DNA of 64,000 bases from Bermanella sp044597725 (lineage in GTDB: Bacteria > Pseudomonadota > Gammaproteobacteria > Pseudomonadales > Oceanobacteraceae): positions 620,001 through 684,000 of the forward strand of contig NZ_CP139003.1 in assembly GCF_044597725.1 (NCBI RefSeq), given 5' to 3'. Of this stretch, positions 53,023 through 60,379 are shown piece by piece (the first letter of the stretch is position 1; each line of letters begins with the position of its first letter). Under the pieces are notes generated by a model. That model saw only the letters and a program-made list of their open reading frames with translations, was not told the origin of the DNA and ran no database searches. The position numbers and the translations under genes are program-made.

Positions 53023-54117
53023 TTAGCGAGTACCTTCATAATCTTGAAGGCTTAACTCTAAAGGTAAATAAATAGAAAAACGGGTACTACCAGCATGGGA
53101 TTCACATTCAATAATGCCTTGGTGCTGGTTAATAATGCTCTGTGCTATGGATAAGCCTAAGCCGGTGCCTTCGGCACGACCGCTTACCATGGGAAAAAAT
53201 AAACTTTCTCGAATGCTTTCTGGAATGCCTGGACCATTGTCGATAATCGATATATGCAATACGAGACGATGCTTGGTATGACCAATGGTAAATTGCCTTA
53301 CAGTACGTGTACGCAAGATGATTTTTGGCTGCTGGCTATTTTGCTCATTAAGTAATGCCTGCATTGCGTTACGTGTAATATTCAGGACCACTTGTATAAG
53401 CTGTTCTTTATCCGCTAGAAACTCAGGAATGCTAGGGTCATAGTCTCGTCTTAATTCAATTTGACCGTCGGCCTCTACATTGATAAGGCTGCGAACCCGC
53501 TCTAAAACTTCATGTATATTGGTATCTTCACGTTCAAGTAACTTATTGGGCCCTAACATTTTATCCACAAGGTTTCTTAATCGGTCCACCTCATTAATAA
53601 TAATGTGGGTAAATTCTTTGAGCTCTGGGTTTTCCAGCATGCGTTCTAACAATTGGGCACTGCCTCGTATGCCGCCTAACGGGTTTTTGATTTCATGGGC
53701 CATCCCCCTCACCAGAGCTTGAGTGGTCGCCTGTGCCGTTATTAATTCTTCTTCACGACTGATTCGAATCAAGCGATCGCGCGCGTGCATTTCAATTACA
53801 AGACACAAGCTGCCCTCAAATTCCACTGGCGAAACACTGTAGTCAAGTGTGATCACCTGTTGGTTTTGTAAGCGAACATGGGCTTCGCGCTTAGTAAACG
53901 AGCTATCCTCTTTGATGCTCTGTTCTAGGGTTGATGTTTCTTGCAGTAAATCGAGAAAAAAGTGAGTGACTGGCAAGCCCACACAGCGGCGCCCACTCAC
54001 TTGTAGTAGTGCTTCGGCAGCTGGGTTCAAATAGGTGACGGACAACTGTGTATCAACAACCAGAATTGCACTGTCGAGGTGGTTGATGAGTTGTTTATAA
54101 AATACAAAATCGGCCAT
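53023..54117 (-). CDS. ntrB: NtrB (NR-II), nitrogen sensor kinase
   Basis: A 364-residue soluble histidine kinase/phosphatase. PAS domain (about 5-110), H-box GMAHEIKNPLGGIRGSAQLL with His141, N-box QVVLNITRNAMQAL, G1 box DNGPGIPESIRESLFFPMVS and G2 box GTGLGLSIAQSI. It receives the PII/glutamine signal and sets NtrC phosphorylation. A near-consensus NtrC site lies 139 bp upstream. Confidence 0.96.
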   Translation of the reverse strand: MADFVFYKQLINHLDSAILVVDTQLSVTYLNPAAEALLQVSGRRCVGLPVTHFFLDLLQETSTLEQSIKEDSSFTKREAHVRLQNQQVITLDYSVSPVEFEGSLCLVIEMHARDRLIRISREEELITAQATTQALVRGMAHEIKNPLGGIRGSAQLLERMLENPELKEFTHIIINEVDRLRNLVDKMLGPNKLLEREDTNIHEVLERVRSLINVEADGQIELRRDYDPSIPEFLADKEQLIQVVLNITRNAMQALLNEQNSQQPKIILRTRTVRQFTIGHTKHRLVLHISIIDNGPGIPESIRESLFFPMVSGRAEGTGLGLSIAQSIINQHQGIIECESHAGSTRFSIYLPLELSLQDYEGTR

Positions 54118-54255
54118 AAAACTCTAATTCCTTGATAGCCCTGTTTTGCAATTATTGAGCCAGTTGTGAAATGCACTGTTATTGCGTGCTGACGTTGTAA
54201 GGCCCCGTGAAATGGGCCTTATGGCGGTGCAAAAAGGGGTGTAATCAAGAAGAGT

Positions 54256-54272
54256 AGCACCAAAATGGTGCG
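54256..54272 (-). promoter_or_regulatory. NtrC-binding site upstream of ntrB
   Basis: The inner 15 bases, GCACCAAAATGGTGC, equal the E. coli consensus TGCACCAAAATGGTGCA except for its two outermost bases. It lies about 140 bp upstream of the ntrB start, where it also overlaps the end of the DUF4124 gene region (stop at 54281, so just outside it). In enteric bacteria NtrC represses its own operon through such a site. Binding is inferred. Confidence 0.75.
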
Positions 54273-54280
54273 GAGTGCAT

Positions 54281-54820
54281 TTATTGTGTGCGGTTTCGAT
54301 TGAGAATAGACGGCCGTTGCACATGAAAACGGCGTTTAGGACTCGAAATGAGGCGTGTGCCTTGGTGCTTGATTTCCACATGGATAAGATGGGATCCACG
54401 ATTCAAATTGTTCATTTCAAACTGCAAGCTGGCGTCGGTTTGTACGGGTTTGCCATTGTGCAGTAATGTAATTTCATGGCCAGGACGTAAACTAGGTTCA
54501 ACATGCACCATAACCGTTGTATCTCCGGCTGACCCTGCAGTGATCATATCGTCTTCTTTGGGGCTAATGATGATGATTTTTTTATAACGAAATGCAGCCT
54601 CTTCTTCTGCGGCGTTTTCATCTGGGTCATCTTGATTAGGCTGAGATTGTGGCTGAGGGCTGCTGTAGCCTTGTAATTCGGGCAAAGTGGCTTGGTCTGC
54701 CTGTTGGGGTGGTTCATCGCCATAAACACGTACACCCTCTTCGTTGATCCATGTATAGACCTGAGCATGGGCAGCGGTAAAGGCTAAAACTATAATAATT
54801 GTGGAGATAAAACGCTTCAT
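54281..54820 (-). CDS. DUF4124-domain exported protein
   Basis: A 179-residue protein with signal peptide ending AHA-QVYTWINEEGVRVYGD, the N-terminal DUF4124 hallmark. An Asn/Gln/Pro/Glu-rich linker follows, then a beta domain (about 95-165: TVMVHVEPSLRPGHEITLLHNGK) like an Ig-type fold. Function unknown; probably envelope-located. It sits between glnA and ntrB as commonly seen in Pseudomonas-like genomes. Confidence 0.82.
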   Translation of the reverse strand: MKRFISTIIIVLAFTAAHAQVYTWINEEGVRVYGDEPPQQADQATLPELQGYSSPQPQSQPNQDDPDENAAEEEAAFRYKKIIIISPKEDDMITAGSAGDTTVMVHVEPSLRPGHEITLLHNGKPVQTDASLQFEMNNLNRGSHLIHVEIKHQGTRLISSPKRRFHVQRPSILNRNRTQ

Positions 54821-54895
54821 GTGTCGATACTATTTGGCAAATAATAATCACACACTGTAAACCAAAAAAATGAAAAATGCTGGGTCTATTACACG

Positions 54896-54923
54896 AAAAA
54901 AGGCCGCCGAGGCGACCTTTTTT
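54896..54923 (-). terminator. rho-independent terminator after glnA
   Basis: AAAAAAGG, one mismatch, CGCC pairs with GGCG, mismatch, CCTTTTTT, on a 2-base loop. It lies 34 bp after the glnA stop and has A and T runs for both strands. Confidence 0.85.
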
Positions 54924-54956
54924 AACAGAAGCGTGCTTCTGTATCGTACGTAATGC

Positions 54957-56363
54957 TTATAGCGAGTAGTACATGTCGAACTCAGCTGGGTGAGTTGTAT
55001 GTTCAACACGATAAACATCTTCCATCTTAAGTTCGATGTAAGCGTCGATCATGTCTTTAGTGAACACGCCACCTTCAACCAAGAAGTCCATGTCAGCTTC
55101 TAGGGCACCTAGAGCTTCACGCAGGCTACCAGCAACTTGTGGGATCTGAGCCGCTTCTTCAGCAGGTAGGTCATACAAGTCTTTATCAGCTGCATCGCCA
55201 GGGTGGATCTTGTTCTTAACACCATCGATACCAGCCATTAGCATTGCAGCAAACGCTAGGTATGGGTTAGCGGTTGGATCAGGGAAGCGAGCTTCAACAC
55301 GCTTACCTTTTGGAGATGCAACGTAAGGAATACGGATAGAAGCAGAACGGTTACGAGCAGAGTATGCAAGCATTACAGGTGCTTCGAAACCAGGGATCAG
55401 ACGCTTGTAAGAGTTAGTTGAAGGGTTAGTGAACGCATTCAACGCTTTAGCGTGCTTGATGATACCGCCGATGTAGTAAAGAGCCGTTTCGCTTAGACCA
55501 GAGTAGCCGTCACCAGCGAATTGGTTTTCACCGTCTTTCCAGAAAGATTGGTGAACGTGCATACCAGAACCGTTATCACCAACCACTGGCTTAGGCATGA
55601 AAGTCGCTGTTTTACCGTAAGCATGAGCAACGTTATGAACAACGTACTTAAGCATTTGAACTTCGTCAGCTTTCTTAACTAGAGTGTTGAATTTAACACC
55701 GATTTCGTTTTGGTTAGCTGTAGCTACTTCGTGGTGATGTACTTCAACATCAAGACCGATAGCCATCATGGTGTTACACATAGCTGCACGCATGTCGTGA
55801 GAGCTATCAACAGGTGGTACTGGGAAGTAACCGCCTTTAACAGATGGACGGTGACCCATGTTGCCGCCTTCCATTACTGCCTCTGTGTTCCAAGCAGCTT
55901 CTTCAGAGTTGATTTTGTAGAAAGTGCCAGACATATCAGCACCCCAACGTACGTCGTCAAAGATAAAGAATTCTGGCTCAGGACCAAAGAACGCAGTATC
56001 ACCTAAACCAGTAGATTGTAGGAATTCTTCTGCACGTTTGGCAACAGAACGTGGGTCACGCTCGTAACCTTGCATAGTTGATGGCTCGATGATGTCACAA
56101 CGTAGGATCAAAGTTGCATCTTCAGTGAAAGGATCCATGAACGGTGTGCTGTCGTCTGGCATAAGAATCATGTCAGATTCATTAATGCCTTTCCAACCTG
56201 AGATAGAAGAACCATCGAACATTTGGCCTGTTTCGAAAAACTCTTCATCTACGTAAGAAGCAGGAATGGTAACGTGCTGCTCTTTACCTTTTGTATCGGT
56301 GAAGCGTAGGTCTATCCACTTCACATCGTTGTCTTTAATCAGCTTCAGAGTGTTCTCTGACAT
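54957..56363 (-). CDS. glnA: GlnA, glutamine synthetase type I
   Basis: Makes glutamine from glutamate, ammonia and ATP. The start at 56363 gives 468 residues (E. coli 469). Signatures: FDGSSISGWKGINESDM, KPVVGDNGSGMHVHQS and the adenylylation loop KDLYDLPAEE with Tyr397. The residue is intact, so ATase control is expected. An in-frame ATG four codons earlier is less likely. It has a sigma-54-type promoter about 117 bp upstream. Confidence 0.98.
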   Translation of the reverse strand: MSENTLKLIKDNDVKWIDLRFTDTKGKEQHVTIPASYVDEEFFETGQMFDGSSISGWKGINESDMILMPDDSTPFMDPFTEDATLILRCDIIEPSTMQGYERDPRSVAKRAEEFLQSTGLGDTAFFGPEPEFFIFDDVRWGADMSGTFYKINSEEAAWNTEAVMEGGNMGHRPSVKGGYFPVPPVDSSHDMRAAMCNTMMAIGLDVEVHHHEVATANQNEIGVKFNTLVKKADEVQMLKYVVHNVAHAYGKTATFMPKPVVGDNGSGMHVHQSFWKDGENQFAGDGYSGLSETALYYIGGIIKHAKALNAFTNPSTNSYKRLIPGFEAPVMLAYSARNRSASIRIPYVASPKGKRVEARFPDPTANPYLAFAAMLMAGIDGVKNKIHPGDAADKDLYDLPAEEAAQIPQVAGSLREALGALEADMDFLVEGGVFTKDMIDAYIELKMEDVYRVEHTTHPAEFDMYYSL

Positions 56364-56479
56364 GTTGCTCTCCAATGGTCGAAGACGTTTAAGCGTCGAT
56401 TAGTTGTTGGTATCTCAAGTATCAAGACTTGCATGGCGGCTGAATTTTCTTCAGTCCTAAAATGCACTGCCCAACTTAA

Positions 56480-56495
56480 AGCAATTGCCATGCCA
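56480..56495 (-). promoter_or_regulatory. sigma-54 promoter of glnA
   Basis: On the minus strand the sequence is TGGCATGGCAATTGCT. It has GG and GC separated by ten bases and differs from the TGGCACG-N4-TTGCT consensus at one base. Transcription would begin near 56469, leaving a leader of about 105 bases. Confidence 0.85.
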
Positions 56496-56540
56496 TTATG
56501 ATCGGGGCGTTATTGCCCCGTAAAATGGGCATCTAATCTG

Positions 56541-56574
56541 TGCAACCCTATCATGCATGCACAATAATAATGCA
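56541..56574 (-). promoter_or_regulatory. two abutting NtrC-like sites upstream of glnA
   Basis: TGCAACCCTATCATGCA (56541-56557) and TGCACAATAATAATGCA (56558-56574) both fit TGCAC-N7-GTGCA, with two and one mismatches. They lie about 80 and 97 bases upstream of the predicted start, right for an NtrC enhancer. A weaker third match is at 56587-56603. Between them and the promoter lies a hairpin (CGGGGC with GCCCCG, 56503-56520). Confidence 0.7.
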
Positions 56575-56790
56575 TAAACCACAAAATCGAACCAATTTAG
56601 TGCATTCTGGGGTTTTGGCTGCACCTTTTTAAAGGCTTGATCACAATTGCCTGCACAGTATAGGTTCAAAACGTCGGTTGAGATAGAAAAAATGCGCCGC
56701 AAAAGGCTGCATCAAACCTAGCGCGAAGGGTTGAATAAAAAATAGACAAATAAATCGACAGTTTTCATAGCCTAGATGGCACTAGATGGC

Positions 56791-56796
56791 TATAAT
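56791..56796 (+). promoter_or_regulatory. -10 element of the typA promoter
   Basis: A consensus TATAAT followed by CGCGCC. The GC-rich discriminator suggests control by ppGpp. The leader would be about 30 bases. No clear -35 box is seen. Confidence 0.6.
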
Positions 56797-56832
56797 CGCG
56801 CCCTAAATTTTAACCACGTCGAAAAAGATTAC

Positions 56833-58656
56833 ATGATTGAGAATTTAAGAAATATTGCCATCATCGCTCACGTTGACCACGGCAAGACCACCCTTGTTGA
56901 TAAACTTCTTGAGCAATCGGGTACCTTGGATCGTAAAGAGCAAGGTGGCGAACGCATGATGGATAGTAACGATCAAGAAAAAGAACGTGGTATCACCATT
57001 TTATCGAAAAACACAGCCATCCAATGGAATGAATATCGCGTTAATATCGTTGATACGCCTGGACACGCCGACTTCGGTGGTGAGGTAGAGCGAGTTATGT
57101 CCATGGTTGATTCGGTATTGCTGATTGTTGATGCGGTTGACGGCCCTATGCCGCAAACCCGTTTTGTTACGCAAAAAGCATTTGACCAAGGTCTAAAACC
57201 GATCGTCGTGATCAATAAAATTGACCGTCCTGGTTCTCGTCCTGACTGGGTTATGGATGAAGTATTTGATTTGTTTGACCGTCTAGGTGCCACTGACGAG
57301 CAGTTAGATTTTCCTGTTGTGTATGCATCAGCACTAAACGGCATTGCGGGTGACGATCCTGATAATATGGGTGATACCATGGAAGCATTGTTCAATGCCA
57401 TCGTTGACAATGTGCCTGCGCCAAATGTAGATCCTGACGCACCATTCCAAATGCAAGTATCTTCTCTTGATTATGACCCATACCAAGGCGTTATTGGTAT
57501 TGGTCGTATTACCCGTGGTTCGTTAAAGACTAACCAGCCCGTTACAGTGGTTGACCGTGACGGCAAGAAGCGTAATGGTCGTGTACTAGAAGTTAAAGGT
57601 TACCACGGCTTACAGCGTGTAGCGGTTGATAAAGCAAGCGCTGGCGATATCGTTTGTATTACGGGTTTAGATACTCTAAATATTTCTGATACCTTATGTG
57701 ATCCGCAAAATGTTGAAGCGTTGCCAGCCTTAAGCGTTGATGAGCCTACTGTGAGTATGACATTCCAAGTGAATGACTCGCCGTTTGCAGGTAAAGAAGG
57801 TAAGTACGTAACCAGTCGCAACATTGCTGAACGTTTAGAAAAAGAGCTAATTACAAACGTTGCTTTACGTGTAGAGCAAGGTGACAGTCCTGAGAAGTTT
57901 AAAGTTTCAGGTCGTGGTGAGCTGCACTTATCGGTATTAATTGAAAATATGCGTCGTGAAGGCTTTGAGCTTGCCGTTGGTCGCCCTGAAGTGGTGCAGA
58001 AAGAAGTTGACGGTCAAATCGAAGAGCCTTACGAGCAAGTAATGATCGACGTAGAAGAAGATCATCAGGGTTCTATCATGTCTGCCATGGGTGATCGCCG
58101 TGCGGAAATGACAAATATGGTGCCGGACGGTAAAGGTCGTGTTCGTTTAGAATTTATGATGCCTGCGCGTGGCCTTATTGGTTTCCGTAACGAATTTATG
58201 ACCATGACATCGGGTAGTGGTATTTTGACTAGTGTGTTCGATCACTATGGTCCAGTAAAAGATGCTGACTCAGTGACGCGCCACAACGGTGTATTGGTTT
58301 CGATGGTCGCGGGTAAAGTACTAGGTTATGCCTTGTTTACGTTGCAAGAGCGTGGTCGTTTGTTTGTTGAGCCAAGCCAAGAAGTCTATGAAGGTCAAAT
58401 TGTTGGTTTACATAGTCGCGATAATGACCTTGTGGTCAACCCAACTAAAGCAAAACAATTAACCAACGTACGAGCTTCTGGTACTGATGAGGCTATCAAT
58501 CTGACGCCACCTGTTAAGCACACTCTAGAGCAGGCTCTCGACTTTATCGAAGACGATGAGTTGGTTGAGATTACACCTCTAAGTATTCGCTTACGCAAAA
58601 AGTTCTTAACCGAAAACGAGCGTAAGCGCGCGAATAACGCGAAGAAAAAAGCTTAA
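56833..58656 (+). CDS. typA: TypA/BipA, ribosome-associated GTPase
   Basis: Translational GTPase that helps ribosome assembly at low temperature and under stress. The start at 56833 gives 607 residues, as in E. coli. G motifs: AHVDHGKTT, DTPGHADF and NKID. Domain IV-like EF-G parts and the C-terminal BipA-specific domain (about 480-607) follow. An ATG at 56776 would fall before the consensus -10 box, so it is rejected. A strong terminator lies 50 bp downstream. Confidence 0.97.
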   Translation: MIENLRNIAIIAHVDHGKTTLVDKLLEQSGTLDRKEQGGERMMDSNDQEKERGITILSKNTAIQWNEYRVNIVDTPGHADFGGEVERVMSMVDSVLLIVDAVDGPMPQTRFVTQKAFDQGLKPIVVINKIDRPGSRPDWVMDEVFDLFDRLGATDEQLDFPVVYASALNGIAGDDPDNMGDTMEALFNAIVDNVPAPNVDPDAPFQMQVSSLDYDPYQGVIGIGRITRGSLKTNQPVTVVDRDGKKRNGRVLEVKGYHGLQRVAVDKASAGDIVCITGLDTLNISDTLCDPQNVEALPALSVDEPTVSMTFQVNDSPFAGKEGKYVTSRNIAERLEKELITNVALRVEQGDSPEKFKVSGRGELHLSVLIENMRREGFELAVGRPEVVQKEVDGQIEEPYEQVMIDVEEDHQGSIMSAMGDRRAEMTNMVPDGKGRVRLEFMMPARGLIGFRNEFMTMTSGSGILTSVFDHYGPVKDADSVTRHNGVLVSMVAGKVLGYALFTLQERGRLFVEPSQEVYEGQIVGLHSRDNDLVVNPTKAKQLTNVRASGTDEAINLTPPVKHTLEQALDFIEDDELVEITPLSIRLRKKFLTENERKRANNAKKKA

Positions 58657-58706
58657 GTGTTAAAGTAAGACTGATAACTTGTTGTGACAAGTCTTACTGA
58701 AAAATT

Positions 58707-58741
58707 TAAAAGCCGAGCATACTCTTGTATGCTCGGCTTTT
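58707..58741 (+). terminator. rho-independent terminator after typA
   Basis: A 14-pair stem, AAAAGCCGAGCATA with TATGCTCGGCTTTT, around a 6-base loop, ending in a T-run. Confidence 0.93.
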
Positions 58742-58775
58742 GTGTTTATGATTTGGTGATAAGTGAGTTGCTACA

Positions 58776-59210
58776 ATGAAAGCTCTTATTCAACGTGTTA
58801 AATATGCCAAGGTAGAAGTTGCTGACGAAGTGGTAGGGCAAATAGACCAAGGTTTGCTAGTGCTGTTGGGGGTAGAAAAACACGATACGCAGCAGCATGC
58901 CGATAAGCTTTTGAAAAAGCTTTTAGCGTATCGTGTATTTTCGGATGAAGAAGGAAAGATGAATCTTAATGTACAGCAAGTAAAAGGCAGTCTATTAGTG
59001 GTTTCACAATTTACCTTGGTTGCCGATACAGCTAAAGGAACTCGCCCAGGGTTTTCTAAAGGTGCCTCCCCAGAATTGGGCGAAACACTCTATAATTATT
59101 TTGTTGAGCAATCACAGCAAGTCATTCATACAGAAACTGGGCAATTTGCTGCAGACATGCAGGTAACCTTGCAAAATGATGGCCCAGTAACGTTTATGCT
59201 TGAGGTTTAA
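58776..59210 (+). CDS. dtd: Dtd, D-aminoacyl-tRNA deacylase
   Basis: Removes D-amino acids mischarged on tRNA. 144 residues. MKALIQRVKYAKVEV at the start, the catalytic-pocket motif SQFTLVADT (SQFTL) and the C-terminal NDGPVTFMLEV (GP-motif) are all present. It has its own leader after the typA terminator. Confidence 0.96.
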   Translation: MKALIQRVKYAKVEVADEVVGQIDQGLLVLLGVEKHDTQQHADKLLKKLLAYRVFSDEEGKMNLNVQQVKGSLLVVSQFTLVADTAKGTRPGFSKGASPELGETLYNYFVEQSQQVIHTETGQFAADMQVTLQNDGPVTFMLEV

Positions 59211-59294
59211 TCTGCTTGCTTTTACTCAAGATTACGACTACAACGCAATGAGAGAATAGCGCATTGTGTGCTTTTCCTTGAGGTGAATATTGTC

Positions 59295-60356
59295 GTGAGT
59301 GATACATTGCCAGCTAGCTTTATTGAGCTGCTATCTGCGTTAGTTCGTCAGCCCAGTGTGGTGGGGGCAGAGCATGCTTTTTTTCGAGTGTTGCAACGGG
59401 AGTTGGAAGATCGAGGAGCGCATGTCACTTGGTATGAGGGTTTACTGGTAGCTCAGGGCAGTAACCCTTCCAGTTTATATCTATCGGCCCACATCGACCG
59501 TCATGGCCTCATGTGTACAGGTCCAAATGAATTTCAGTATGCGGCTTTTGTTGCCGGTGCTCGTTCGGATTTGCTGGGCAATTCCGTTAGTGAATTATTA
59601 ATGCGTAAAGTTGCCGAACGCTTTCAGCAGCAAGCCGTGTTTGCTTATGAGCCGTGGTCTGGTGCCTATCGTGGCCAAGGCATGATTGAATCCTGTTATG
59701 TCTGTGAATTTCGCAATAACTTGATTTTTAAGGTGAGTGGACTTGATCATCTGGTGGCGGGTACCCCTGTCGCATTTTACGATCGCTTGCGGGTAAGTGA
59801 AGGTGCGTTGGCGGCACAGCTAGATAATGTGCTTACCGCGGCGGGCCTGATTTATTTATTTGAGCAAGGCTTTACTGGTACGTGCTTTTTTACCGCGCAG
59901 GAAGAAGCAGGAAAAAGTTGGCGTTATCTACTGGAGTGGTTTCGTCGTTTTGGTGCATCCACTAACCAACTTATTGTGGTTGATACGAGTCCGTTTCCGA
60001 GTTTTGAAAGTGCTCAACAGCAGCATTTAGTTTTGCGCAATAAAGATGCTAATGCCAGCTTTAACTTGGCGCTTACTGAGCATTTGCACGGTGTTTGTGA
60101 GCAGTTACAGTTATCGACCCTGTTTAAGGATCGCTTTGTAGAAGAGCAAAATGCGCAGTTAGAACAACAAGGTTTGGCGTTACAATCATTGGGTTCCACC
60201 GAATTAGGGCGCATTATTGCGGCCTCTAACGGTTTGGTGGATGGCACTACTTTGCAGATTCCAACCAGTGGTTACCACACCATGGAAGAAACAGCCCCGA
60301 CCGCATCGGTGATGGCGTTTTTATCGGTGCTCAAGAAACTTGCGCAACTGAGTTAA
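59295..60356 (+). CDS. M42-like metallopeptidase (dinuclear aminopeptidase fold)
   Basis: A 353-residue cytoplasmic protein. GTG at 59295 is chosen because GAGGTG lies nine bases before it. Metal-ligand positions of M42/M20 enzymes can be placed: SAHIDRHG (HxD), LDNVLTAAG (D), TAQEEAG (EE), VVDTS (D) and PTSGYHTMEE (H). All appear kept, but the first motif is AHIDRHG, not AHMDEIG. Substrate unknown. Encoded 84 bp after dtd on the same strand. Confidence 0.75.
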   Translation: MSDTLPASFIELLSALVRQPSVVGAEHAFFRVLQRELEDRGAHVTWYEGLLVAQGSNPSSLYLSAHIDRHGLMCTGPNEFQYAAFVAGARSDLLGNSVSELLMRKVAERFQQQAVFAYEPWSGAYRGQGMIESCYVCEFRNNLIFKVSGLDHLVAGTPVAFYDRLRVSEGALAAQLDNVLTAAGLIYLFEQGFTGTCFFTAQEEAGKSWRYLLEWFRRFGASTNQLIVVDTSPFPSFESAQQQHLVLRNKDANASFNLALTEHLHGVCEQLQLSTLFKDRFVEEQNAQLEQQGLALQSLGSTELGRIIAASNGLVDGTTLQIPTSGYHTMEETAPTASVMAFLSVLKKLAQLS

Positions 60357-60379
60357 GCCATCACATTATTTCACCTGAG

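Noticed and set aside
56503..56520. Terminator in the glnA-typA gap
   Set aside because: The GC hairpin has no T-run on either strand and lies inside the glnA control region.
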